A stretch of 64,000 bases of DNA from Monosiga brevicollis MX1 (GCF_000002865.3 NW_001865042.1:192162-256161); one strand, 5' to 3'; counted from the first letter of the stretch, positions 43,501 to 58,500 are shown. Made by a program: numbers and translations. Notes: generated by a model not told the origin, from the letters alone.

Positions 43501-46500
43501 CGGATGGCCTGGCCGTCTCGGTTGCACGCACTGTGGCTCTTGAGATCGTGATGATCAATGATCCTCCTCGCCTGCTGAATGCTAGTGCATCAGTGGACTA
43601 CATCGAGGACGGTGCCCCCGTGCTCTTGTTTGACCAGGAACTGATTTTGGAAGATGATGATGACACTGCCATGCAACTCGCGCTCATCACAATCGAAAAC
43701 GTTCTGGATACGGGCGACGAGCATCTCGTGCTACTCGGTGCTCACCCAGCCGTCCAGACATTCATGACAAACGCCTCCGCGCAATTGACGATTGCTATGA
43801 TTGCACCAGCATCAGCCTACGCTGCAGCACTCAAGGCAGTGGCCTACGTCAATTCAGATCAGGCTCCTTCGTCAGCGAGCCCACGAAACGTCAGCCTTGT
43901 CGTGACTGATGTCCAGGGCGGGCGCAGCAATCGCATCGAGTCAACAGTCTACGTCACGCGCGTCAATGACGCACCTACGTTAAAGGCGTTGACGTTTGTT
44001 TTACCCATGCTTTCAGAGGACGTGTCATCTTCTGACAATACCGGCCTAGCTCTGGCTGCTGAAGTGTGTCCAGATATCGACGACGTCGATGACAATGCTC
44101 TCTGTGGTGTGAGTATTGTTGCTGCCGACAACATGCACGGTCAGTGGCAGTACAAGATGCCAAACGGCACGTGGGCTGGGGTGGGTGATCCAGACGGTGG
44201 ACATGCTTTGCTTCTACCCTCGGCGGCTTTCGTTCGCTTCGTGCCACACCAGCATTACCATGGCTCAGCGTCAATCAACTTTAGAGCCTGGGACCAGACG
44301 ACAGGAGTTGCATACACCACAGCAAATGTATCGGCTGCGCCACATGACGGCACAGGTGCTTTCAGCTCACATATTGCTTCAGCACAAGTCGTGGTGCAGT
44401 CCGTAAACGATCGACCTTTCTTCTTGGCGAGTGCTGCGCGCAACCTGTCCGACATTTATGAAGATATCGCTGAAGAGTTCAACCAAGGTGATTTGCTTGC
44501 AGATATGCTGCTTTCGGCATGGTCAGATGATGACTTGCTGTTACATCAGAATCAGCAGTTGACGGATCAGTCCGTGCCGGGCATGCTCGTCGTGAATGCC
44601 GATAAGAATTTAGGTACCTGGGAGTTCAAACAGCAAGGCATTTGGGAGTCTCTTATGGGTGCCACGCCGGCCGCCGCCATTGCTCTCGCCTTGGCAAATA
44701 ACACAACGGTTCGCTTGGTGCCGTATGCCAACGCGTACGGCACCGCTTGCTTGCAGGTACTCCCTTGGGATCAGACGGACAATGCCGCGCCCGGATCGGC
44801 CATCGACACGCGCACCCCGCAGACAGACGCTGCTTTTGGTAACGACACTCTATCGGTGTGCATCACCATTCAGCCTGTCAACGACCGGCCTGTCTTGCTG
44901 GCTTGCCCGCAACCTCTTGCCGTACTCGAGGACGCCGATGCCGCACTGAACGTCGGTGTGTCGATAAATCATCTGGTTGCTGAGACGTGGGATAATGACA
45001 CGGCCTCAGCATCTGGCGTCGCCTTGTTCAATGTCAGCGTTGATCACCTCGGTACCCTCGAGTACTCGACTGATAATGGGTCTTCGTGGCAGGCCTTGCC
45101 TCACTTGACCATGGGCGAGGCTTTCCTTTTACCGGCTAACAACGAAACTCGAGTGCGAATGAACCCGGGTCTAAATCTTTATGGTGAAGGCCGTTTCCAT
45201 TTTCGCGCTTGGGATCAGACTCAGGGTACATCTGCTCAAGTCGGGTTCATTAACCTCAGTGCAACACCCACCTTCGTCCCAGCTTTTTCGTTGGAATATT
45301 GCTCCGTGCCCGTCCACGTTCTTGAGGTGAATGATGAGCCGCTCATGCAGGAAGGCACGGTCACACTGCCGGCATTCCCAGAAGACGGCCAAGGCGATTT
45401 CAGTCACCTCTTGGCCAGCGTTGTTGGCAACCGTACGCATGACGTCGATGACAACACGACACTTGGGATTGCTGTTGTCGCAGTCGATGCTCACAATGGA
45501 GCCTGGCAATATTCCTTGGGAGGCATGTGGAAGATTATCTCAGATCTACGCAACGAAACATCTGCCTTGCTGTTGCCATTGAACGCCAAGGTCCGCTTTG
45601 TTCCTCGACCAGACTTTTATGGCGATGCCTCCCTGGCCCTCAAGGCCTGGGACCAGCGTGGTTCAGGCACGGTTGAAGACAGCAATGTAGACACAACCTT
45701 TGTTCAGCATGGGTACTTTAGCCAGGATCAAACAGTCCTCACGCAGCCAGTGTTGTCTGTCAACGACGCGCCCGTGGTACAACTGCAGGGTGCGCTCGGG
45801 GTCAACAACAGTGCTGCCTTTGTGGAGGAGGCCGGTGCCGTGTCGGTGGTCAATGCGTCGGCACTATCACTGACAGACGTTGATCACTACCAACTGCAAT
45901 TTGTGGACGTGACACTGCAGAACCCGATGGATGGCGCGGCCGAGCAGTTGCTGGTGGACGAGGGCGTGCCTGGCTTGCTCGTGACGGAGACACGGAACGC
46001 GAGCATGGTACATCTGCGTTTGCAGGTGGGCAACAACGCGTCAGACGCCTCACACCCGCCTGATTATGCGAATCTGGCACAGCGAGATGATCAAATGGTA
46101 GCACTGGAGACGGCGCTGCGATCGCTGCAGTACAATAACACGGCGTTGGAGCCGACCCTGGCAGAGCGAGTCTTGATGGTGACTGCGTTTGATGGAACTG
46201 CTTGGAGCACACCGGCCTGGATCGTGGTCACGGTTGAGCCAGTGAATGACAATGTACCCGTATTGGTGATGGGTGATGCACCGGCGGCTTACGTGGAGAA
46301 CCAAGGGCCTGTGACATTGGTGAACGGGACGGCGTTTGCGTTGCACGACGCGGATCACAATGACGTGTTTATGCTTGAGGCGGCTTCTGTGGCGTTGACA
46401 GCAGGTGCCGTGGATGGCGCAGCAGAGACGTTGAGCGTTGTGTCCCAGGGCAACGTGGAGGCGATGTACAATGCCAGCACGCGTGAGCTGGTGTTGAGTG

Positions 46501-49500
46501 GCGCGGACAGCGTCTCGACGTATGCGGCAGTGCTGGCGAGTTTGACATACAATCATACCGGCGCAGAGCCCACGCCCGGCGTGCGTGAGGTGACGGCGTC
46601 TGTGTTTGACGGGGTGTTTGCATCAAGCCCGGCGGTGTTTTCGCTGGTGGTGGAGGTCATCAACGACCGACGGCCGGCGGTATTGTTGAGCGGTGTCGCG
46701 CTGGATGCGGCGGCAACATTTGTGGAGGAGCAAGAGACGTTTACGAGTTTGGCTGCGTCTGCGACGGTGACAGATGCGGACAGTGGTGCGTTGAAATTGG
46801 TTGAGCTGCGTGCGCGGATCGAGGATGGCCTGGACGGGGCGCTGGAGGAGTTGCGCGTGGCCGACGGTGGTGCCCTGTACTCGGTGGCGTATAATGCGAC
46901 TGGTTACGAGCTTGTCGTTCGGGGAGAGCTGAGCGTGAGCGAGATGGAGGGCGTGTTGCGGTCGCTGTCGTACATTAATCGGGCAGACGAGCCCTCGGGA
47001 GCGGCTGTGAATTCGCTGGGCGCCGATGGGGCAGCCTCACGCAGTGTTGTGGTGACGGTGGACGATGGCGCACACGTCAGTGTGCCGGCCCGCGTGAACC
47101 TCACCATTGACATGGTCAACGACCTACCGTTTTTTGATGCCGACCCAAGCTCGCCGAACTTCAACGCTGCCTGGCGTTACGTGGAAGGCGACGGGGAGCG
47201 TCCCATCTTCATGACTGGCGCCGCCTTTTTTGATATTGACGACTCCTTGCTCGAGAGCGCTTGGCTTCGTTTGCTCGACGCGACAGATGGCTTGGCCGAA
47301 CGCATTGAGATCGGTCCCTTGTCCTCAAATATCACAGTCATTGCGGACGCACACTCCATCGTTCTCTCAGGCCCAGCCACATTGCTCGAGTTTTCCCAAG
47401 CCCTCTCCTCTGCTACATACATCAATACTCTTGCTCTGCCTGGGCGACCTCGTGTCAACACGCGCACAGTCGAGGTTGCGGCCTTTGATGCGCAAGGAAA
47501 CAGCACGACGACTTCCGTCTCAATCGTCTTCAGTCCTGTGAACGACCCTGCCCAATTGGATCTCAACGGTTTGTCGGCAGGTGTCAACCACTCCGTTTTG
47601 TTTTCGGAGGAAGGCGGCGCTGTGCCACTGGTTGCAGCCTCTGCTTCGCTGGTTGACATTGACAACACGACGCAGGAATGGGCTGAGGTATCGTTGCTCA
47701 ATCCCATGGATGGTATGGAAGAGCGGCTGCAGGTTGTTAATTTTAGTTCTCCTGCCATATCTTTCAATACATCCCTGAATGGGCACGTGGTACGCTTTTA
47801 CGGCACTGGAAACGTCACCGAGTATCTAGCCGCGCTGCAGAGCGTGCACTACATAAATGAACTCGATGAACCTTCTTTTGCTGATCGGATGGTGCGTTTC
47901 GTTGTGTCTGATCGCGAGGCGAGCAGCATCCCACGCACGACGACCATTTCTATCGTACCACGCAATGATCCTCCCTTTATCGACCTCCACCATGATGCAA
48001 GCGTTGCGCTGCCGTCTTACTCGGTCGACGACCATCTGCCAACAGCGTCCTTTATTGCCAACTTTTCGGAGAACAGTGCGGGTGTGCATATTGCTGGTCA
48101 TGTCGAAGTGGGCGACGACGACTCGGAAGACGCGACGATGACCTTGGTTGTGGAGCTGCTGAATCCCATGGATGGAGCGAACGAGTCACTTTACGTGGCT
48201 GGCGCACCACCTGCTCTCTTCACCGGCAACAATAGCCATACCCTCATGGTCGCCGTTGAGACGGGTTTCTCAGCGGTGCAAACACTCTTAACCAACACGT
48301 TTTACGTAAACACGGACAAGAGCCCAAGTGTTGTGCAGCGGCGCGTTCGTGTGACCGTGCGCACTCGCGGCGATTTGGTGGCCACCTCTCAACCGACTTT
48401 GATAAACATGTTGCCAGTAAATGACCCTCCACAGCTTGTTGATGCCGCCCGGCACCTCGTCTTTGCTGATGTGCCCGAAGATCATGTCACCAATCTGGGC
48501 ACTTCCATGCTTGAGGCGCTTGTACATCACCCTTTTACCGACCCGGATGAGTCCACAGTGCAAGGGCTTGCCTTCGTTGCTCTGCCCGCTATCAACGGCG
48601 CGTGGGAGTATCAGCTGAGTGGAGCTGGTGCATGGATCACCATCGTTGACGTGGTGTCGGAGAGCTCGGCCTTGTTGCTTGCAGGCAACGACCGCCTCCG
48701 CTTTGCTCCCAACACCGATTATTATGGTGAGGTTGAGGTCCGCGCGCGAGGTTGGGATCAAACAGCCAGTGCCAGCGGGGTGCGGTTAAATGCGTCCGAA
48801 TTGACCTACGGTTCTTCTGCTTCAGTTTCTTTGAATTCTGCGGTGGGTGTCTTGACCGTGACACCAGTCAATGATGCACCTAAGCTCCTGTGTGTCGATC
48901 CCACTCTGACGATGCTTGAGGACTCTGTGCAAGTGCTGCCCAGCATTGTCCTGTCAGATGTGGACGCCAGCAATCAAGAGCTTCAGCTTACCATTGAGCC
49001 TAGCTTGGGCACTGTTCACCTCGATGGTGTTATTTCTGATTCCCTTGTACTCGTGGCTAACTTGAGCGCCCTCAATCTTGCTCTTAGCCGCGTGCAGTAC
49101 ATGCCTTCGACAAATTTTGAGGGCTATGCCAATCTAAGTGTCGTGGCAAGCGACCTTGGTCATTTTGGTGCCGGCGGACCGCTGACAACGAGGTTGAACA
49201 TCAACATGACGGTTGTGGCCGTCAACGATGCACCTGTGTTGCGGGATGCGGCGACCGTCATGGAGGGTACAGATGAATTGAACCCAGTGGTGCCACATGT
49301 GTTGAACCTGTCCCTCATGGATCTGGCAGCCCGGTTTGTGGATGTGGACACCGGCCTGTCCCCACCTGGTCTTGGCATTGTGGGTGGCACCACATCGCAG
49401 GGCGTGTGGGAGCTGTACAACGACACCAGCGGTGCCTGGGGCATTGTGGATCTGGACACCTCGCCTCTCTTGCTTTTGATCGACACCAGTACCTCGCTCC

Positions 49501-52500
49501 GGTACCGCCCTAAAGCTTATTCGTTTGGCCAAGATGAGCTGACCCTCGTGGGCTGGGACCAATCCACCTTGGTTGCTGGCAGGCAGTCTATTTTACCAAC
49601 AGGTCCAGCTCTTACAGCGCTAAGTGCGGCGAACCTGACACTTGTGGTCATGATTGAACCTGTCAACAATCCACCGAGTGTCAATCTCAGCAGCGTTGCC
49701 ATCAGTGTTGGTGAGGACCGCCAAGCACCATTGCCAGTTGCAGTGGTATTCGACATTGACGCAGATGTTAGCGGTGGAGTTGAGCTACTCGTTGAAGCTG
49801 AAGGTGGGCGCTTAGTCCATAATGCCACCGCAGTGGCTGCTAGCTTCCTTTTGCGGGGCAACACCAGCGTCGTTTCAGCTCAGGCGTCAGGCCTCTCCTT
49901 TATGCCCTCGCCGAACTACCATGGTGTTGCACGCATTTGGTACAACGTGAGCGATCTGGGGCACTTTGGTCGCGGCGGAACTTTAGTCGACAGTGCTGAG
50001 TTGACGATAACGGTTACACCCAACAATGATGCTCCAAGCGTAGCCAGCGCATCTGGCGTGTTGAATGACATCATCGAGGACGTACGCGAGGCTGCCAACT
50101 TTGGCACGTCTGTGTCAGACCTCGTGTTGGGTGCCGCAGACATTGATGGGGACGATCTCGGTCTTGCGCTCGTGAATCATCACTCAGTGCACGGTTCATG
50201 GCAGTTTTCCAATGGTAGCATCGGCGCAGCTTGGGAGACGGTTCCCATTGTTGCCGGTAATGCGGTCTTCTTACTGCCCTCGAGCGCGCGACTGCGTTTT
50301 GTGCCCGTGAGCGATTTCAATAGTGCAGTGACGAGTACAGCTCTAATTTGGGATGGTCACTCGGGCAGCGCATTTGCGCAAGCGTCTGTCCCTGCAAGCT
50401 TTGATGAGGAGGGTACCTTCAGCAACGACTACCTCAATTTGACTGTGATGGTGATTCCCGTGAACGATGCACCCGTGGCCAACTCGATTCGAAACGGGGT
50501 GCGTCAAGCTTGCCTTGAGGGGTCCTCTGGTTGCATTGTCTTTGACGATGCGACCGTATCGGACATTGACAGCGAGCGCGCTCTCGGCTTGGACCTGAGA
50601 TTGAGTGGGGTGCGCGACTGGCACGATGAGGCGCTTCGATTGACTGCTGTGCCCGCTGGCCTGAACGTGGGCATCTCAGTGTCAACGAACGGCTCCGCAT
50701 ATGAGATGCAGATCCGACCGACGCCAGGGCAGACGGCGCCATCCTTTGAGCAACTTTCAGCGTTGCTTCAGGCCGTGACATACGTCAACACCAAGGACGA
50801 GCCAACGCGCGGCGATCGCCTCATCGAGTGCTGGGCCTTTGATAGCGCCGGCGTCCCGTCAGCATCCATCTTCACCACGTTCGGCCTCAGCATGATAAAC
50901 GATCACGCACCCATCTTGGACACGGTCGTAGCCAATGCCACTTTTGTGGAGGAGGGCGCGGCCGTATGGCCCTGGGCTGTGGTCATGCTTAATGACGCTG
51001 ATCATGGTGACGAGTTCAATATGACCAACGGCACGGTGGCACTCACTTCGCCTGGTGACGGAATTCATGACCGTCTTAGCGCCTCGGCGCTGCCCGCGGG
51101 CCTCACATCTTCGTACGATCTGATTGCGCGTCGGCTCACAATCGTCGGATCAGCATCCACGTCTGCTTACGGCGAAGCTTTAAAGGGTGTGCAGTATTGG
51201 TCAACGGCGACTGAAAACGATCTCGCGGCACGCAGCCTTGAGATGTGGGTGCATGACGGTCTGCACAAGAGTAATGTCGTCACAGCTGTGGTCACCATCA
51301 CTCCCGTCACAGATTCACCTCCAAGCTTTGTTGGAAGCACTTTGTCCGATGTTTTTGTGGAGAATGGTGCAGCCGCCGCCCTTGCACCCAGCGCCTCGCT
51401 TGCCGACGCCGACTCGGACGGCTCTCATCTCGAGGGTTTGACTGTCGCCTTTGAGGATCCTGTAGACTTGGTTGCCTGGACGGTTCCCCCGCTACCCGCG
51501 CTCGTCACACAGGAATTGCGCGAAGGGCGCCTCGAGTTTTCGGGTCGCGCGACCCTGGCCGAGTACACAAATATCTTGACAGGTTTGCGCTTTGCCAATG
51601 TGGCTGTGCAGCCAGCCCTGCCATATGAGCGGCGCTTCAACGTGACCATTTCGGATGGAACTCTCGCGTCGACAGCCACGTTCATCATGGCCATTGAGCC
51701 TCGCAACGACGCGCCACATCTGGATCTGAGTGGCAACAGTACCTCCAGTGATAACTTTCACGTTTTGTATCGTGAGGGCAGCGGTAACGTGTCTGTGATC
51801 GACCCCTCAGCGCACGTGACGGATCTGGACAACGCAACGCTTGAGTGGATTGAGGTGGCGCTTTCGGCACCGGATGCAGCAAGCGAGCACGTGTACGCTA
51901 CTGCCGTAGGCCATGCCATGACGCTTGTACACATCAACACCACGGCGCTACGTTTGCAGGGTCCCGCAAGCGTCCTCAACTTTTCAGAAGCCCTGCGGTC
52001 CTTGACCTACGAACATCGGGACGCTAATCCTGGCAATCCCGACCTCAGGAACCGGGTCATTTGGATCGTAGCTCACGATGGGATCGATGCGTCGGCTGCA
52101 GCCAAGGTAACCATCCACTTTGGCGCTGTGAACGATCCTCCTGAGGTTGACCTCACTTCTCCCGGTGAGGCGTCATGCCAAGTTGTCTTCGTGGAGGAAG
52201 GGCCTGCGATCCCGGTGGCCTGTCTGGGTGCTACTCTGCATGATATTGACAACACCAGCTTGGCTGGGCTTGAAATCGAGTTGATGCATGCAGCAGGTAC
52301 AGAAACACTACAGGCAGTAGTTGATGGCATGGTACAGGCCAGTGAGGACGGCGTGCTTGCGCTCACAGGCTCACGCAGCTTGGATGCTTACCAAACTTTG
52401 CTGCGCAACGTGACTTACCAAGACCGTGCCGACGAGCCCGAGCATGCGTCACGCACAGTACGTGTGCGGGCCTTTGACGGCCTGGCTTGGGGTCCTACAG

Positions 52501-55500
52501 CTGAGACCACAGTACTGATCAGCCCCGTGAACGATCCTCCGCGTCTTGTGCTCCACGCGGCCGAGTCGGCTGCAAATCGCTCAACTGTGTTTGTTGAGGG
52601 CACAACGGGCGCCGCCCTTGTCGATGCGAGCGGCGCACATCTCGAAGATGACGATGACTCCTTGTTCTTTGTCGTGCATGCTGAAATTATGAACGCAGCC
52701 GATGGCAGCGCTGAGCGATTGGTCTGGGCTGGCGACGACGAAGCCACCATGGCTGGTTCAAATCGATCTAGCGTGCTCCAGGTTGCCGTGAGTGGCGGTA
52801 ATGCACTCAACCAAAGCCAAGCTCTGGCTCTGTTGCACCAAATGCGCTACATCAATCTAGATCCGGACATGACGGTTGGGTGGACGCGCACAGTCGCAGT
52901 TTGGGTGCAGGATGCGGGTGCAACGGGGCCTGCTCAACGTAGCAATGCATGCTACGTGGCCATTGATGTTGTGCCCGTTAATAACCCTCCCACGGTCTCC
53001 ACTCACGCAAGCATCAGCTTCACTGAGGGCTCTGCGCCCGTTCCTGTGGATCCCATGCTCACCCTTGAGGACCTGGACGGCGACACGATCACCGTTGCCG
53101 AAGCGCGCATCAGTGACGTGCATGATTTCGGAGACGTTGCGCCGTATGAGGTCCTGTCCGTGGATACTGGGTTGACGCAGGGCGCTGGGTTGGTCGTCGA
53201 CTTTGATCCGATAGGAGAGCTACGCATCACGGGCGCCGCATCTGTTGCAACATACCAGACCGTGCTGCGCACGCTGGCTTACGTGAATCTAGACCAAGAC
53301 CCCAGCAGCGCTGCGCGGACAATCGATATTTACGTAGCCGACTTGTCGGACAACGGCCCAGCTGCAGTTGTGCAGCTCACAGTCTTGCCCGTCAATGACG
53401 CACCTGTCGTTGCGGTCACCGGCAGTGCTGTTTACGTTGAAGGGGCCCATGCTTCGACCATCTTTGACACTGTGGTTGTAACCGACCCAGAGCGTGATCA
53501 CTTGGTCAACGCCACGGTGCAGTTGATACCCGCACCAGATGCTGCGCTTGAGACACTGTCCGTGGAGATTGAGTCTCCCATTCCAGCCCTTTCCATCGGG
53601 ACTCGGCACCTTGGTCTCAACTCCTCCATTACAACGGCATGCGAGCATGAGACCGCGTACCTGTGTAGCCAAGATACCATCACCCTCTCTTCTACTCCCG
53701 GTGACGCCTCTGGTGCCGCTTTGACCCGTCTGACCATATCCGTCGATCTTTCTCACGAGCATGTGGGTGATCTGCAAGTGTATCTCTATCATGCTGGTAC
53801 CACGGCATTGCTGATGGACCGTCTGGCCAGCTCCAACCGCGCGCGAGGATCCTGTGAACTGGGCAATCTGACTCTTGTATTCTCCGATGATGCCAGCACA
53901 CCTGTCGTTGAAGCTTGTGCTCTTGGCAACCAAGGGCTGGTGCGCCCAGCCACTTCGTTGCTCGAAAGCTTTGCTGGTCTTCCCCGCGACGGTGAATGGA
54001 CCATCATCGTGGTGGACACGTATGCAATGTTCCGCTTTGGTCAGCTCAAGAGCTGGGCTATTGTCACCGAAACTGACGCGCGCCAAACGGCCCTGGCTGA
54101 GGTGTCAAGTGTCGTGGCGGTGGGAGAGACACTCAGCGCGCCCGTTGAGGTTCCGTATACGGGCCGCATCGTCGACCTTGACGTGGTTCTCTACGGCCAG
54201 GTCAGCGCTACCTTTGAATCCGCCACCATTGAGCTGATTAGTCCAGCCGGAACAACCGTTCGTCTTCTTCGCCAGGCCGGCGTGCGTTGTGCCCTCGAGG
54301 GCGCATCGTTCCTCGTGTTTGATGACCAGGCCGACAGTCCTGTCACCATTAATGCTGTGTGCACCAACCCCGAGGGCATGACTTTCCAAGCTGGAGACCG
54401 ACTGCGTGCCTTCAACAACTCGTGGATGTTCGGAACCTGGACGTTGCGAGTATCCCAGGTCGTGGGCGGCCCCCTCACGCTACACGCTGTGGCTCTCAAA
54501 GCCGCAACACGGCCCAACATTGCATCCTTCTACAACACCGACACGGCCACATTGACATTGCGCGGCGCTGACAGCAGCGCTGCATACGCGATGGTGCTCA
54601 GCACTGTTCGGTATCTCAACACCGCTACACGACCCAATGGCATCAACCGCACCGTTGTCGTCGCTGTGGCCGATGCAAATGTCGGTCCTCCGTCCAGCGT
54701 CCCCCTGCTGGTGCACATCAGCCCTGCTGTGAATTCACATCCTCCCAACACCAACGGCTCAGTCGACTATGTCGAGCAAGCGGGCGCCATCGCCCTGATG
54801 CCCAGCGCTGCGGTTGCGTTTGACAACTTGTTCTCGTTGACAAATCTCTCCGCCTCTCTGGTCGATCCTGAAAGTGATGACCGACTAGTAATTGCAGACG
54901 AAGCGCTGTCTTTGGCCCTGCTTTTGAATCTCGACGTTGTGCAAACAAACCACGCGGTAGCGGTGTCGGGTGAGGCCACGGTGGCCGAGTACGTCTCGCT
55001 CTTGCAAGCGCTTTCCTTTGATCACACAGGACGGGACCCGGCCCAATCAGCACGCGTTGTAGCCGTGTGGCTGGGTGACTCGAGCCCCCGACGCGGCCCC
55101 ACCAGTTTTGTCACTATTGCCATGACAACTATCAACGATGCCCCTTACTTCAGCGCCGCGCGAGAGCTCTCCACTTTTGTCGAACAAGGCCCACCTGTCG
55201 AACCGGGCATTGGACTAAGCATACTTGATGATGACGACCGCTACTTGCAACGCCTAACTGTGAGCGGTTTGGTGCCTGACGCCACCGAGCACCTCCGGGT
55301 GAACGTGGGGGGCTTGGCGGCCACAGTGGACGAACAGCTTGTAGTGGAACCCTGTGTGCCCGGCTCAACGTTTTGCTCCGTGAGCCTGGATGTAAACCGC
55401 TTGACACTCACCGTAAGCGGCAATTTGACGACAAGTGAGTTTACGGGGTTGCTGCGTGCCGTGCAATACACGCATGATGCCGACGAGCCCACGCCAGGCG

Positions 55501-58500
55501 TACGCGCCTTTGACGTCGTGGCCTTTGACGGTCAGATCAACGGAACTGGTTTGGAGCTTTTGGTCAACGTAACGCTGATCAATGAGCACGCTCCTGTCCT
55601 TGATGAGGGAGCTTGTCAATGCACTGCTTTGCAATGCGACGTGCACCCTGGCTTCCTGCCGACACGGCCCTGGTGCTATGTGGACGCACTACGCTGTGCC
55701 GACACGTTTGGTTTTGAGAACAATCAACACTACTGCACGCCTCGGATCTTCAATGAGAGCGGCGCGCCACTCGTGCTGGTCCCCGATGTGATCCTCACCG
55801 ATGCTGATGAGCATCCCAGTTTCATGATGCACGAGGCCACGATTACGCTCTCCCGATCAACCGAGGCAATGCTCGCTAATGATAACGAAGTTCTTTTGTT
55901 TGTGAACCTTCTGCCGCCCCAATTATCTTTCAATTGGAATGCTAGTAGTGCGCAGTTGCGTCTTTCTGGTCCCGGATCAGTAGCAGAGTATCAGCAAGTC
56001 CTTCGCACCGTGGCCTACCTGAATTCCGAGGATGAGCCGACCCCCGGTCCGCGACAGGTTTCAGTCCAGGTCTACGACGGTGCAGCTTGGTCCAACGGGC
56101 TGACTGTAGAGCTCAACATATCTCTCATCAACGACCAGCAACCGGAGGTTTACTTTGGCTCCAATGCCTCCTCCGTGGAGCTGGGCCCCATGATTGAGGA
56201 GGGCCCAGCAGTCAGTTTGGCCGATAGCGGTGTGCGTGTTGTTGACGCCGATTCGGGCAGCTTTCCTATTCTGGGCGCCACGCTGGTGATCACAAATTGG
56301 TTTGATGTTGAAGAAGATCTTTTCCTAGACCCCACCGTCGCGACTGCTGCTGGGCTTGACTTGATGTACAACGCTTCAATGAAGCGAATGGAGCTGGTGG
56401 GGCCCGCCGCGCCTGCTACTTACACCGAAGTCTTGGCGCATGTTGCTTACCGCAATTTTGCAAACGAGCCATCCTCTCCCGATCACACACGCCATATCGA
56501 GGTCGTGGTCCAGGACGCAGACTATCAAAGCCGCTCGGCTGTGGCCTTTGTTCCTATTGTGATGATGAACGACGCACCACGCGTTTTGCTGCACAACGGA
56601 ACACAACACGCTATTGCTGTGACCCGCAGCTACGCCGAAGGTGATGCCGCTGCGGCCATTGTCACTTCTGAAGCGCGCATTGAAGACGACGATGATGCAC
56701 GGCTTGTCACCATGAGCATAACGCTCGATGACTTTGACGTCGGCGCTAACAGCGAGCATCTCGAGTTTGGATCAGACGTGGCCGCTGCGGCTCTGGACGC
56801 GGGCCTCAACTTGTCGTCCACGCTCAACGGCACTCGTCTCACGGCACATGGCTTGGTGGACTTGACTGTTTATCAAAACTTACTTCAGGGCTTGCAGTAT
56901 GTGAATGCGGATACGCGCAACCCATCTCGTGGTGTACGTCGCGTAGTCATTGTTGTTACGGACCCGGCGGGTAACGAAAGTGCCCCAGCGACAATCTTTG
57001 TCAAAGTTAGTCCTGTGAACGATGCGCCCTGGGTCGATCTCAACGGCGAGGTGACGGGCACAGACACTGCTGTCACGTTTCTTGAGGAGGGGCCGCCTGT
57101 GGTGCTGGCAATGCACGCCAATGTCCTCGACGTGGACAACGATACTTTGAGTGAGTTGACAGTCCAACTTAATGTCAGACCTGACGGAGCCCTGGAAGGC
57201 CTCTCCGTAGGCAATGCCCACGGTTTGAATGTGACAAACACGACCCTGGGGCTCATTGTGCAGGGACGAGCAAGCGTAGAGACATATGCTGCGGTCCTAC
57301 AGTCGATCATGTATTACAATCTGGCTGATGAGCCCATCTCCACGCCTCGTGTGGCACGTGTGAGCATCACAGATGGCTTGGCTACGAGCCTCGTGCGCAG
57401 TGTTACGGTTTCCATCGAAACTTTCAATGATGCGCCCATCTTGACGCAGACGGGCCCGAGCATGCTTAATTACATTGAAAACGCCGAGTCAGTAACTTTA
57501 TTCCCAGGCGTGTTCGTCTCGGACACGGACAGTGCCGTTCTTACGGAGCTGCGAGTGTGGCTAAGCAATGTGCAAAACGATGGTAGTGAATCCGTCTTTT
57601 CCGACCCCTCCGCAGCTACGCGCTACACAGAGAGTGCAGTCAGCAATGCGACAGCTCGTGTGTATCTTCGAGGCACGGCCTTGGCCAATTGGCAAGCCTT
57701 TTTGGCTCAGTTGCTGTACACCAACTTTGCAGATGAGCCGGTGGCCTCGGAACTCCGAGCCGCTCACCTTTCCGTCGTCGACTCGGGCAATGCTGTGAGT
57801 AACGTCGTGACTGTTTGGATCAATGTCACAGCGCGCAATGACCCGCCTATGCTCTCAGCTGGTACCGTGGTTGACATGTCAACTCTTCTCGAGGACGATA
57901 CGGCTGCAGCTGGCGACACTATTGCGCAGCTATTCATGGGCGTGACCAGTGATCCGGACGCCAATGCCCAGCTGGGTGCTGCCATAGTAGCCGCGGACAA
58001 TGCACATGGCGTTTGGCAGGTATCCTTCAACACCAGTGGGTGGATGTCGCTGCCGGAGCTTGTCGCCGGTGATGCGTTTCTTCTCGGTGCTGCCGCGCGT
58101 GTCCGCTTTGTACCGCACCAAGACTTCACGGGATGGGCCAGCTTTTCGGCACACGCTTGGGATCGTACGGATGAGCGCCACGTTGGTTCCTTGGCGCAAA
58201 CGTCGGACCTGTTGGCACCCACGGGATCTTTGAGCAGCATGACGGCAGAGATCCGCGTGCATGTCTTGCCGGTCAATGACGCACCCGTTCTTCATCCGAC
58301 CGCTCTGCTACCCTTGCCCGTGGTAGAGGAGGACGTGCCGCTGGTGGCCAATTTGGGTGCAGCAGTTGGCGAGTTGCTCGGTCCTGCTGCAGTGGGCGAC
58401 GTCGATGCCAACGCCACCCACGGCCTTGTTGTAACGTCTTTGTCTGGTGCTGCGCAGAGTACCGGTGAGTGGCAGTGGCAGCGAGCCCGTGACGCGGGTC

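Larger units (their letters stand above)
37738..53660 (+). other. Second repeat array (cadherin-like and bacterial-adhesin-like units)
   Basis: Roughly 40 units, mostly of the F-x-EE-x-G / Y-x-N-x-x-x-EP / VND-P type. Units of a W-(Q/E)-Y / ALLL / RFVP / G / RAWDQT type are interspersed at about 40970-41370, 43990-45770, 48430-48890, 49220-49680 and 50040-50480. Two units (about 48890-49220 and 49690-50040) end in a DLGHFG-GG motif. Confidence 0.75.
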
